64,000 nucleotides of DNA from MGIIa-L3 sp11892u. GTDB lineage: Archaea; Thermoplasmatota; Poseidoniia; Poseidoniales; Poseidoniaceae. The notes beneath the pieces are model-generated. The model was not told where the DNA came from, did no database searches, and worked only from the letters and a program-made list of their open reading frames with translations. Made by a program: the position numbers and the translations under genes. Below are positions 34,641-44,212 of the stretch, piece by piece (the stretch's first letter is position 1; each line of letters begins with the position of its first letter). Location of the stretch: the NCBI GenBank assembly GCA_965659685.1, contig CBFHXB010000007.1:35682-99681 (forward strand), written 5' to 3'.

Positions 34641-37600
34641 ATGACGATCACCACAGCAGACGGCAAAGAAGTCGGAGGAACCGACCAAGGTCCCTTCGAA
34701 CCGATCGCAATCATCGGATGCTCGGCGTTGATGCCCGATGCTGAAGACACGGCATCGTTCTGGCAGAACATCATCGATGCCCACGTGAGCATCCGCGACC
34801 TCCCTGAGGGCCGATGGCCCGGTCCAGTGGAGCAGTTTTGGGCCGAGGGCGCACCGGGACAAGTCGTAGAGAACAGGACCTACGCCAAGATTGGCGCCTT
34901 TGTCGAAGGCTTCGAATTCAACTGGCGCCGCTGGCGGCAACCTCCCGGGACGCTCCCACAAATCGATCCGTGTCAACTCTGGGCGGTCGAAGTTGCGGCT
35001 TCGGCGTTGGAGCACGCAGGCTACGGGGACGACGGTCGGCCATTGGACCGCAGCCGCGTGGGTGTGGTCTTTGCGAACGCGCTCGGCGGTGAAAATCGAA
35101 ACGAATCCAATCAACGGGTGTGGGCCGAGCGCAACCGCGCCTTGGCCATTGAGGCCGGTTTGCCTGAAGCGTCCAGCGATGCGTTTGTTGCGGCCATGGT
35201 GGAGGGTGCTCCCAAAATCACAGAAGACACGATGCCGGGAGAACTGGCCAACGTCGTGTCTGGCCGGGTGGCCAATCTGCTTGATTTGCAGGGTCCAAAC
35301 CACGCGATGGACGCGGCATGTGCCTCTTCCCTTGCGGCCTTGCTCGATGCATGTCGGCTGCTTCACGCACGCCAAGTGGACGCCATGATTTGCGGTGCAT
35401 CCGACCGCACCATGGACCCGGCGACCTACGCCAAGTTCAGCGCCATTGGTGCGCTGTCGCCCAGCCATTCCACGCCGTTCGACGCCCGTGCAAACGGCTT
35501 CGTGATGGGCGAAGGTGCTGGCGCGATGGTCCTGAAACGCCTCAGCGACGCGGTGCGGGACGAGGACGAAATATTCGCCGTCATCCGCGGGATTGGCGGC
35601 TCATCGGACGGCCGTGGAAAAGGCATCACCGCTCCTTCGCAGCGTGGTCAGATTCAGGCCATCGCACGCGCCTACAATCAGGCGGGATATGCGGCTTCGT
35701 CCGTCGAGTTGGTCGAAGCTCACGGGACCTCGACGAAGGTCGGTGACGCCACAGAATTATCCACGTTGGGCACCTTGTGGACGGGACTTGGCGCCGGGGA
35801 CCACGTTGCCGTGGGTTCCATCAAGAGCCAAATCGGCCACCTGAAGGCGGCCGCAGGCATGGCGGGCTTGCTCAAGGTCACCATGGCCTTGCACCATGCC
35901 ACCATCCCTCCGAGTGCAGGATTTGAAACGCCCAATCCTACGGTGGATTGGTCGACGAATCCCTTCTTCGTTCCAACCGAACCAATGGCGTGGCCCAAGC
36001 CAGACGGCCACCCACGCCGTGCCGGTGTGAGTGCCTTCGGCTTCGGGGGAACCAACTTCCACGTTGCCCTCGAAGCCTTCGATCCTGAACTCCACACCAG
36101 CATGGGCGCCACCTGGGCGTCGCGTTGGGACGCATTCACCGGCACGCCCTCCGCTCCCTCGGCAGCCTCCATCCTCGATGCATCGGCGACCCCTTCCCTC
36201 GATCATGCCGCCCTGAAGGCGATCGAAGGCGGTCTCCTGCTGCTGTCGGGCGACAGCGTCGAAGCCGTGTCGGGCCGACTTGCAGGTTTGTCCGTCTCTG
36301 GGCCAACCTTCGACGACGATGCTCGCGGCCACCGTCTTTCCGCCGTGTTTGCGGATTGGTCGGCCTCCTTTGACCCCAAGGCTTCGGTTCGACTCGCTGT
36401 CGTGGCCACGTCGTGGGCCGAATTTGACAAGCGGAAGGGGTTGGCTGCCTCGTCGCTCGCTGACCCATCGCGTTGGGGCTTCTTGGCCGCTCAAGGCATC
36501 ATGATCACAGACCAGCCGCCCATGCCGGCTCAAGCCAAAGTGGCCCACATGTACCCCGGCCAAGGCAGCCAATACGTCGGCATGACGCAAGACCTGTGGC
36601 AACGCTTCTCTGCGGTGCAGGACGTGTGGCGACTCGCAGACGAGACCATGGTGGAAGTCCTCGACGGCGAAACGCTGTCCTCCTTCGTGTTGCGCAGCAA
36701 CCTCAGCAAAGAGGAGATGAAAGACGCTGAGGAGAAACTGAAGCGCACCGAGTACACTCAGCCGGCGATGTTGACGGCCGATTTGGCCATCGAACGTGCG
36801 CTCAACGACCACGGCCTCAAGCCGGACATGGTTGCTGGACATTCCCTCGGTGAATATGCGGCCCTGATGTCGGCGGGCATCATGGACATGGACAGCGCCC
36901 TCCGTGCTGCTGCTGCACGTGGCACTGAGATGGGCTCCGTCGAGATCGACGATCAAGGCCTGATGGCCTCGGTCAGTGCCCCACTTGCGGACGTGGAGCG
37001 CATTCTGGAGGGGACCGACGGGTACGTCATTGCGGCCAACAAGAACTCGCCCAAGATGACGGTCATCGCCGGAGAAACGGCACCCGTCAAGGCCGCAATG
37101 GCCGCTTTTGAAGCCGAAAGCATGCCTTGCACCGTCCTGCAAACCTCCCACGCCTTCCACTCCAAGATCGTCGCTCCGGCCAACGCGCCGCTGCGCGCCT
37201 TCCTCGAGGGATTGGACCTGCAATGGCCCTCGATTCCGATCACGGCCAACGTTGACGGGACCTTCTACGCGATGGAGGGCGAGGACGCAAAGACGGCCGT
37301 CTTGGAGAAGCTCGCCGGGCAAATGGCCTCCGCTGTGGAGTGGACCGCCCAGATCGAAACGATGGCCGCCGCAGGTGCGGGAGCCTTCGTCGAAGTCGGG
37401 CCGAAGCGGGCGTTGACCGTGTTCGCGTCGCAGATCCTCGAAGACCGACCGCATCTTGCCGTGATGACCAACCACCCGAAGCAAGGTGGCATCGCCAGTT
37501 TCCTCTCCGCACTTGGGATGCTCGCGCTCGCAGGGCGCGTCCCCTCGCTCCCAAACGGTTCCAGCGACGTGTTGACCGAGGCCTTCCGCGCGGGTCCGAC

Positions 37601-40600
37601 CGAAGCCTGGGCGTCGGCTTCGGCTCAACCGGTCCGCTCTTCCGAGGCGCACGAAGACCTTCGTACCCGAGCCCGCCCGTTGCCTTCCAACGGTGGGACC
37701 CCAGCCGTTGCGCAGGCCGTGACGACAACGGCGACGAAACCCGTCGATCCTGCCGAAGCCCTCGCCGCGTACGTCGGCGACCGTCTCGCGGCGTTGTGCG
37801 GCTACCCAGCCCGGTTCTGTCGTGGTGCCGTGGACCTTCGTCTCGGCCTTGGCATGACCGATGCAAGCGTGGCCAGCGTGGTCCAGCGCCTGCGCAGTGA
37901 GGCTTCCCTCGATCCAGACGTCGACATCGCTGGCGCCCAAACTCCAGCAGAGCTCGTTCGCGCCGTCCGAGCCCCACCCGCCGGTTGGATTCCGGCTGCT
38001 CCGGCCACGCGCCGCCCAATCACCACCACGGCCGTCACGAACGCCGTTCACGACCCGATGGCCGACCGGCGTGCCAATCCCTACGTGATCACCGGCGTTT
38101 CCTTGGGCTTGCCCGGAGGCGAACGCGTCTTCGACGAAGACGTGTTTGAGCGTCTCGTCCGCGGTGAAACTTGCATCGAAGAGGTGTCGGATGCGTACAA
38201 GCAGGCGCTGCTCGATCGAAACATCGTCCGGTTGGTCAAGGGTCGAGACGGCTCTGTGGACATGTCTCCGGCGGAAACCTTCGGCGACATCCCACAATTG
38301 GCTGGCGTTGCCCACGCGTTTGACCTCGCCGAAGAATTCGGCGTGGACCCCAAGGCCGTCCTCGCATGGGACATCACGACTCAACTCGCCGTGGCTTCTG
38401 GCCTTCTCGCCCTACGGGACGCCGCCATTCCACTGACTCCCGAAGAGCAAGTGGGCAAAGGCGGACTCCGTCTCATTCGTGGATGGCAAGTCCCTCAACA
38501 TCAGCGTGAGCGAACCGGCGTGGTCTTCGCGTCCTGCTTCCCCGGCACCACCGCTTCCTTTGCGCATGCACGGAACAACGGTGCAGACGCTGACGACGTG
38601 TTCGATCGACGCTTCCTGTTCCAAGTTCTGAACATGGGCCATGCGCAATTCGCACAGCACACCGGCATCCGCGGACCAAATTCAACCATCAACGTCGCTT
38701 GCGCGTCCGCCACGGCTGCGTTTAGCATCGCTGAAGATTGGCTGGCCAACGACCGTGCAGACCGCGTGGTCATCATTTCCTCGGACAACGTGACCAGCCC
38801 AGAATTGTGGTCGTGGATCGGCGCAGGCTTCGCGGCCTCAGGAGCCGCGTCGTCCAGCAACGTGGTCGAAGAAGCCGCGCTGCCCTTCGACCGCCGCCGC
38901 AACGGCTTGATCCTCGGCATGGGGGCCGCCGCCTTCGTGGTGGAGCGGAACGCCGAAGCCGCAGAACGGGGCGTTCAGCCCTACGCAGAATTGCTCGGGA
39001 CACGCATGGCCAATTCTGCTTTCCACGGCACCAGGCTTGACGTGGACCACGTGGCCCAAACCGTGGATGGATTCGTTGGTCAGATGGAGCGGACTTGGGG
39101 TCTTGACCGACACAGCATGGCGCCGAACACGGTGTTCTTCTCCCACGAGACCTACACGCCCGCCCGGGGCGGCTCCGCTCAATCCGAGGTCAAGGCCCTC
39201 CGGACCACCTTCGGTGAAAGCACGGACAAGATCCTCATTGCGAACACGAAGGGCTTCACCGGCCACCCGATGGGCGTCGGCATCGAGGATGCCAGCATGA
39301 TCCACGGCCTCCACCATCGCCGCTTCCCGCCCATCGCCAACCACAAGGAAGTGGACCCCGAGTTGGGCAACCTCAACCTCAGCAAGGGCGGCAACATCGA
39401 CGGCATCGAATACGGCATCCGTTTCGGGGCCGGTTTCGGTTCACAAATCGCCCTCTCCTTGGTCCGTCGGTGGCCTGTCGAAGGGGAACGCGTGAACGGC
39501 AAAGCCGTCCTGGCATGGAACCGCCGCTTGGCGGGGACCAACGACGTGCTGCTTCGTGTCCTTGACAACAAGTTGGTCGCTTACGTCGATGGAGAGAGCA
39601 ACCTCCACGGTGGCGTTCAAGGTGACGAGTGGGGTCCAAGTGCGCCCTTCGAGGGGCTTGTTGACGAGCCTGAGGTCGCGCCTGCGCCCGCTCCTGCACC
39701 CACACCAACACCTGCGGCTCCTGCACCGGCGCCCAAGGCGGCTCCAATGGCCGTGGCCAGCGATGACGAGGTCACGGCGGCGATGATCGAGGTCGTCGTT
39801 GAGCACACCGGTTATCCGGCAGAATTCATCGAGATGGATCAAGACCTCGAGGGTGAACTCGGCATTGACACCGTCAAGCAAGCCGAGATTATGGCAGCCC
39901 TTCGCGATCGGTTTTCGCTCCCTGTTGACGAAGACTTCGTGCTTTCCGACCATCCAACGCTCAACCATATGCTCGCGTACCTGACGCGCATGCAAGGTGG
40001 CGAGGCGCCTGCCGTGGCAGCACCACGTGACGTGCCAGCACCCGCTCCGGCACCTGCTCCTGCCCCCGCGAAGACCGAGCCAGCACCCGCTCCGGCACCT
40101 GCTCCTGCCCCAGCGGCGGACGCCGGTGACCTTGTGGACACGGTGGTGGCCGTTGTGGTCGAACACACCGGCTACCCCGCGGACTTCATCGAATTGGACC
40201 AAGACCTCGAAGGCGAACTTGGCATTGACACCGTCAAGCAAGCCGAGATCATGGCGGACATTCGTGCTCGCTTCTCCCTGCCGATCGACGAGGATTTCCT
40301 CCTCTCCGACCACCCGACGTTGAACCACATGGTGGCCTACATTCAGCGCATGACCGGGGGAGATGCACCCGCACCTCCAGCGGCCGCCACAACGCCTGAA
40401 CCTGCTGCCGCTCCGGCGTCTGCGCCGGCTCAAGAGCCGGAGGCTGCACCCCCCGCTCCTGCTCCGTCAGGCGACGACGGCTCCATCGCCGCTCGTCTCG
40501 TGGAGGTCGTGGTCAAGCACACGGGTTACCCAGAGGATTTCATTGAACTCGACCAAGACCTCGAAGGTGAACTTGGTATTGACACCGTCAAACAGGCGGA

Positions 40601-43430
40601 AATCATGGCGGACGTTCGCGCCATTTTCGATCTCCCCGTGGACGAAGACTTCCTTCTGTCCGACCACCCAACCCTCAACCACTTCGTCGGCTACGTGGCG
40701 AAATTTTCCTCTGGAGGAACGGCAGCGAGCTCGTCTTCCAAGGAGGATTCAGCGTCGGTCCAAACCCCGGCCCCGGCCTCCACGGTGCAAAAGGTGGCCG
40801 AAGGGTGCCGACGTTGGCAGGTGGAGATTGAGCCGTGCCCTGGCGAGGATGCTCCGCTCAGCCTCTCCGGGCGTGTCCTCGTCACCGAGGACGACTGGGG
40901 AATTTCCGTTGCGGTGGCCGAGGAATTGACCTCCAAAGGCTTCGACGTGGTTCACATCGGATTGGAGCCTGGTGCCAAATCGCACCGGATCCAAGAGGAG
41001 GGCGATCGCCTCGTTCACCGGGTTGATCCGGCATCTTCCGAACAGATGGATGCCTTCGTCGAAGAACTCGGTGAAGGGCCCATTGCAGGCATGATTCATC
41101 TGGCGCCCTTGCGCTTGGCCAGCATGGCATGGGCGGAAGAATCCGGCCCAAGCCAACAGGTCGTGCTCTCAGGACAAGCATGGTTTGGCTTGCTGAAGGC
41201 CCTTGACCAGCGTCTGGGTGCTTTGGATGCCGGAATCGTTGCTTCGGTCAGCGCCATGGACGGCCGTCACGGAAACCGGGGTGACCGGTTCAACGCCTTG
41301 CAAGCCGCGGCCGCTGGCGTGACCAAATCCTACGCGCATGAGCGCCCTTCCCTGCGCTGCCGTGCATACGACCTTCACCCTGATCTGCTGATGGACGCCT
41401 CGTCCACGGCGGCCCGTCTGGTGGACGACCTGATGAACCTCGGTGGCGAGGTGGAAATCGGCCTCGATCGAGCGGGCGAGCGGTGGACCCTTGTCTGCTT
41501 TGCAGAGGACCTCGTCGAGGACCACAAGCCCTTGCTTGAGACCGACGTTTGGCTCGTGTCCGGTGGCGGTTCTGGCGTCACTGCAGCGGCCATCATCGGC
41601 GTCGCTGAAGCCTCAAAGGGCGCAGGAGCCTCCTTCCACCTGCTTGGTCGGACCCCGCTGATGGACCTCACCGAAGGCTGGCTTGAGCACGACGATGCGA
41701 CCTTGGAAGCCGAGAAGATGGCCCTCCGAGAGCGCATGATCGAAGCTTCTGCTTCGGGGAAGGTCACGATGGTGGAATGGAACCGCGCGTGGGACCGAAT
41801 GATGCGCTCCCGGGATGTGCAGCAGACCCTTGCCACCATCCAAGCGACGGGTAACCTCGCGCAATACCACGCTGTGGACGTCATGAACGCGAAATCCCTG
41901 ACCAAACTTGGGGCAAACCTTGGTCACGCCATCACCGGCGTGGTCCACGGAGCAGGACTTGAGGAAAGCAAACTGGTCGGCGACAAAACCCACGAGGCCT
42001 TCGATCGCGTGGTTCGCGTGAAGGTCGACGGATGGGCGGCCTTGATGGGCGCTGTGGAAGCATCGGGTGTGCGTCACCCCGCCTTTGCGGCCTGCTTCAC
42101 TTCGGTGGCTGGACGGTTCGGAAACGGCGGCCAAACGGATTACGCCGCGGCCAACTCTGTGCTCGACGCTGAGATGGCCCGGTTGACCGCAAGCGGTGCT
42201 TGCCGTGCCGTCGCCATCGGATGGACCGGATGGCGCGACGTCGGCATGGCGACGCGTGGTTCGATCGAAGCGGTGTTCGAAGCCGCGGGCATCGAAACCC
42301 TTCCCGTGGACGTCGGTGTGGAGTTGTTCGTGGGTGAAGCCCTAGCGGGCGGCAAGCGCCGTGTGCTCGGTTGCGGCAGCCTTGGCGCCATGGACACCTT
42401 CGACGCCTTCCGAGAAGCGCCTCTGAAATTGCCTCCAAGCATGGCAGGACTCATCGCCGACCCCCAGCGTTTCCCCTTCATCGACAAGGTGGTGGCCTTT
42501 GACCACGACGAGCGCATTGAAACGCAAACGACGCTGTCAACGGAGTTGCACCCCTTCTTGGTCGACCACGCCATCGACGGTGTGCCGTATCATCCCGGTG
42601 TGATGGCGCTAGAGATGTTTGCACAGAACGCTCTGCTGCTCAAGCCTGAGACGGCTTTGGCGGGCTTCAAAGACGTCACCTTCGGCTTGCCGGTCAAGAT
42701 CATGCGTGGGTCGATGACGGTTCGCGTTGAAGCGTCGGTGGAGTCCTCAAGCGACGGCTTGCACGAGGTGCAGTGCCGCTTGGTCTCAGACCTGATGTCG
42801 TCGACCGGCGAGGTGTTCGGGGAACGTGAGCACCACCGTGCAGTGGTCCGTTTGGTGGACCAAGCCGAGGACTTGAGCGCCTTCTTTGAGGGTGAACTCG
42901 CATCGATGCCGGACACCGGTTTGGCTCCGGCTCCAGGCGATTTGCTTCACCACCCTTCGTTCATTTACCTCCGCTACTTCCACGGACCGCGCTTCCAAAG
43001 CCACGGTGGTGTGCTTCGTGGCGTTCAGCAGGGTGAATTCTTGGGTGTGGACGGGCTTGCCTTGATGCGGCATCAATTGCCCGCGAGCGACCAATTCGCC
43101 ATCGAGTCTGAAGGCGAAACCGTGCTCCTGGAAGCCCTACCAATGCTGATCGAGGCCGGATTCCAGAACGCCGGTTTGGTCGCGATGGAATCCGAAGGGC
43201 TGAGCAGCCTGCCGGTCGGCATCGAATGGTCGACCGTCCTGCGGGTGCCCGACGAAGGCGAATCCCTACGCATGCGCTCCCTGTGCACCGCCAAGGAAGA
43301 CGGTGGAATCACCGTTCACGACGTGGTCATTTTCGGTGAAGAGGATGACCCAGTGCTGGCGCTGCGAGGATTGCGCCTCAAGGGCATGGCTCCCGTCCCC
43401 GAAGATCTGGCGGTCACCATCCAACGGTGA
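34641..43430 (+). CDS. PUFA-synthase-like iterative fatty-acid/polyketide megasynthase
   Basis: 2929 residues. Domains in order: KS1 (about 14-470; Cys227, His361, His400); AT (about 630-960; Ser735 in GHSLGEY, His840 in AFHSK); a degenerate ACP-like segment (about 1035-1105; Asp1074 at the Ser position); KS2 (about 1150-1615; Cys1354, His1502, His1542, apparently active); three tandem ACPs with Thr1744, Thr1864 and Thr1982 in LGIDTVKQAEIM, separated by Pro-Ala linkers; a KR (about 2300-2530; nucleotide loop VSGGGSGVTAAA, Tyr2501); and a DH (about 2620-2900; His2643 in DHAIDGVPYHP). The layout resembles PfaA of bacterial PUFA synthases with an extra KS. No thioesterase or enoyl reductase is built in; FabI upstream may fill the latter role. 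Product unknown. Confidence 0.93.
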   Translation: MTITTADGKEVGGTDQGPFEPIAIIGCSALMPDAEDTASFWQNIIDAHVSIRDLPEGRWPGPVEQFWAEGAPGQVVENRTYAKIGAFVEGFEFNWRRWRQPPGTLPQIDPCQLWAVEVAASALEHAGYGDDGRPLDRSRVGVVFANALGGENRNESNQRVWAERNRALAIEAGLPEASSDAFVAAMVEGAPKITEDTMPGELANVVSGRVANLLDLQGPNHAMDAACASSLAALLDACRLLHARQVDAMICGASDRTMDPATYAKFSAIGALSPSHSTPFDARANGFVMGEGAGAMVLKRLSDAVRDEDEIFAVIRGIGGSSDGRGKGITAPSQRGQIQAIARAYNQAGYAASSVELVEAHGTSTKVGDATELSTLGTLWTGLGAGDHVAVGSIKSQIGHLKAAAGMAGLLKVTMALHHATIPPSAGFETPNPTVDWSTNPFFVPTEPMAWPKPDGHPRRAGVSAFGFGGTNFHVALEAFDPELHTSMGATWASRWDAFTGTPSAPSAASILDASATPSLDHAALKAIEGGLLLLSGDSVEAVSGRLAGLSVSGPTFDDDARGHRLSAVFADWSASFDPKASVRLAVVATSWAEFDKRKGLAASSLADPSRWGFLAAQGIMITDQPPMPAQAKVAHMYPGQGSQYVGMTQDLWQRFSAVQDVWRLADETMVEVLDGETLSSFVLRSNLSKEEMKDAEEKLKRTEYTQPAMLTADLAIERALNDHGLKPDMVAGHSLGEYAALMSAGIMDMDSALRAAAARGTEMGSVEIDDQGLMASVSAPLADVERILEGTDGYVIAANKNSPKMTVIAGETAPVKAAMAAFEAESMPCTVLQTSHAFHSKIVAPANAPLRAFLEGLDLQWPSIPITANVDGTFYAMEGEDAKTAVLEKLAGQMASAVEWTAQIETMAAAGAGAFVEVGPKRALTVFASQILEDRPHLAVMTNHPKQGGIASFLSALGMLALAGRVPSLPNGSSDVLTEAFRAGPTEAWASASAQPVRSSEAHEDLRTRARPLPSNGGTPAVAQAVTTTATKPVDPAEALAAYVGDRLAALCGYPARFCRGAVDLRLGLGMTDASVASVVQRLRSEASLDPDVDIAGAQTPAELVRAVRAPPAGWIPAAPATRRPITTTAVTNAVHDPMADRRANPYVITGVSLGLPGGERVFDEDVFERLVRGETCIEEVSDAYKQALLDRNIVRLVKGRDGSVDMSPAETFGDIPQLAGVAHAFDLAEEFGVDPKAVLAWDITTQLAVASGLLALRDAAIPLTPEEQVGKGGLRLIRGWQVPQHQRERTGVVFASCFPGTTASFAHARNNGADADDVFDRRFLFQVLNMGHAQFAQHTGIRGPNSTINVACASATAAFSIAEDWLANDRADRVVIISSDNVTSPELWSWIGAGFAASGAASSSNVVEEAALPFDRRRNGLILGMGAAAFVVERNAEAAERGVQPYAELLGTRMANSAFHGTRLDVDHVAQTVDGFVGQMERTWGLDRHSMAPNTVFFSHETYTPARGGSAQSEVKALRTTFGESTDKILIANTKGFTGHPMGVGIEDASMIHGLHHRRFPPIANHKEVDPELGNLNLSKGGNIDGIEYGIRFGAGFGSQIALSLVRRWPVEGERVNGKAVLAWNRRLAGTNDVLLRVLDNKLVAYVDGESNLHGGVQGDEWGPSAPFEGLVDEPEVAPAPAPAPTPTPAAPAPAPKAAPMAVASDDEVTAAMIEVVVEHTGYPAEFIEMDQDLEGELGIDTVKQAEIMAALRDRFSLPVDEDFVLSDHPTLNHMLAYLTRMQGGEAPAVAAPRDVPAPAPAPAPAPAKTEPAPAPAPAPAPAADAGDLVDTVVAVVVEHTGYPADFIELDQDLEGELGIDTVKQAEIMADIRARFSLPIDEDFLLSDHPTLNHMVAYIQRMTGGDAPAPPAAATTPEPAAAPASAPAQEPEAAPPAPAPSGDDGSIAARLVEVVVKHTGYPEDFIELDQDLEGELGIDTVKQAEIMADVRAIFDLPVDEDFLLSDHPTLNHFVGYVAKFSSGGTAASSSSKEDSASVQTPAPASTVQKVAEGCRRWQVEIEPCPGEDAPLSLSGRVLVTEDDWGISVAVAEELTSKGFDVVHIGLEPGAKSHRIQEEGDRLVHRVDPASSEQMDAFVEELGEGPIAGMIHLAPLRLASMAWAEESGPSQQVVLSGQAWFGLLKALDQRLGALDAGIVASVSAMDGRHGNRGDRFNALQAAAAGVTKSYAHERPSLRCRAYDLHPDLLMDASSTAARLVDDLMNLGGEVEIGLDRAGERWTLVCFAEDLVEDHKPLLETDVWLVSGGGSGVTAAAIIGVAEASKGAGASFHLLGRTPLMDLTEGWLEHDDATLEAEKMALRERMIEASASGKVTMVEWNRAWDRMMRSRDVQQTLATIQATGNLAQYHAVDVMNAKSLTKLGANLGHAITGVVHGAGLEESKLVGDKTHEAFDRVVRVKVDGWAALMGAVEASGVRHPAFAACFTSVAGRFGNGGQTDYAAANSVLDAEMARLTASGACRAVAIGWTGWRDVGMATRGSIEAVFEAAGIETLPVDVGVELFVGEALAGGKRRVLGCGSLGAMDTFDAFREAPLKLPPSMAGLIADPQRFPFIDKVVAFDHDERIETQTTLSTELHPFLVDHAIDGVPYHPGVMALEMFAQNALLLKPETALAGFKDVTFGLPVKIMRGSMTVRVEASVESSSDGLHEVQCRLVSDLMSSTGEVFGEREHHRAVVRLVDQAEDLSAFFEGELASMPDTGLAPAPGDLLHHPSFIYLRYFHGPRFQSHGGVLRGVQQGEFLGVDGLALMRHQLPASDQFAIESEGETVLLEALPMLIEAGFQNAGLVAMESEGLSSLPVGIEWSTVLRVPDEGESLRMRSLCTAKEDGGITVHDVVIFGEEDDPVLALRGLRLKGMAPVPEDLAVTIQR
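39690..40710 (+). repeat. Three tandem ACP-coding repeats with Pro-Ala linkers
   Basis: Three copies of about 360 bases encode near-identical carrier domains. The sites of the key residue are 120 and 118 residues apart. Linkers between them are almost pure Pro-Ala (for example APAPAPAPAPAKTEPAPAP). Tandem ACPs are a hallmark of PUFA synthases and raise flux. Confidence 0.85.
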
Positions 43431-44212
43431 TGCCGATGGAACGTGTCGTGCCGGAGTGGTCCGGCCTCGGGGTGCCGGTTCACCTCGTCCACCTTGCTCC
43501 GCTTCCGGCAACCCTTCCCGGACAGGACGATGGGTTGCCAGCCTTGGTGGATCCCGAGGAGTGGTCCACGTTCAAGACCGATAAACGACGTGTGGAGCAT
43601 CTGGGGGGGCGTCTTCTTTTGGCGGCCTCGATGGACGCTTGGTGGCGCATGCACCGCTTCCTTGGACGCGTGGATGAACTGGACGTGGTCCGGGATGCAC
43701 ATCGCGCTCCATACTTGCGTTGGCGCTCAGGCGTGTGGAGGCAGGCGCCGCTTCCTGGTCTCTCCATCGGTCACAGTGAAGGGCGTGCTGTGGTCGGTTT
43801 GGTGGCACCCGGTTGGAGCATCGGCGTCGACGCTGAACCCGCCGACCGCCGCATCGCCGAGGGCGCATGGGACATGTTTGCCTCTGCGGAGGAACGGGCC
43901 TCCTTTGACGGGAACCCGAAGGCTGCATTGCGGGCTTGGGTGACCAAGGAGGCCGTTCAGAAGGCCTTGGGCTTGGGCATGCACCTGAATCCTCGGCACA
44001 TCGTTCCGGACGGCAACCGTTTCGTTCACGACGGGGCCACGGTGGACCTCAGTTGGTTGGAGTCAGACGGGATGCTTGTTTGCGTGGCCTTGGCTCCGGG
44101 TCGTGCACCGCCGTCAACGCCAGAGGACGCCGTCCTGGAAGCGACGAAGGCGGCGATGGACGAGGACCCAGCGTGGGGCGTGGGGTGCAAAACCACACGG
44201 AACTTGTGTTGA
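43430..44212 (+). CDS. Sfp-type 4'-phosphopantetheinyl transferase
   Basis: 260 residues. It moves phosphopantetheine from CoA to carrier proteins. Motifs: SIGHSEGRAVVGLVAPG; SIGVDAEPADR, with the acidic pair binding magnesium; and LRAWVTKEAVQKALGLG, the WxxKEA helix. The ATG at 43430 overlaps the megasynthase stop as TGATG, giving strong coupling. It is therefore the probable activator of the three ACP repeats. Its stop abuts the stop of the convergent peptidase (TGATCA). Confidence 0.9.
   Translation: MPMERVVPEWSGLGVPVHLVHLAPLPATLPGQDDGLPALVDPEEWSTFKTDKRRVEHLGGRLLLAASMDAWWRMHRFLGRVDELDVVRDAHRAPYLRWRSGVWRQAPLPGLSIGHSEGRAVVGLVAPGWSIGVDAEPADRRIAEGAWDMFASAEERASFDGNPKAALRAWVTKEAVQKALGLGMHLNPRHIVPDGNRFVHDGATVDLSWLESDGMLVCVALAPGRAPPSTPEDAVLEATKAAMDEDPAWGVGCKTTRNLC

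Noticed and set aside
39690..40710. Tandem repeat as a mobile element or CRISPR
   Set aside because: The repeats are in-frame ACP domains with Pro-Ala linkers inside the megasynthase.
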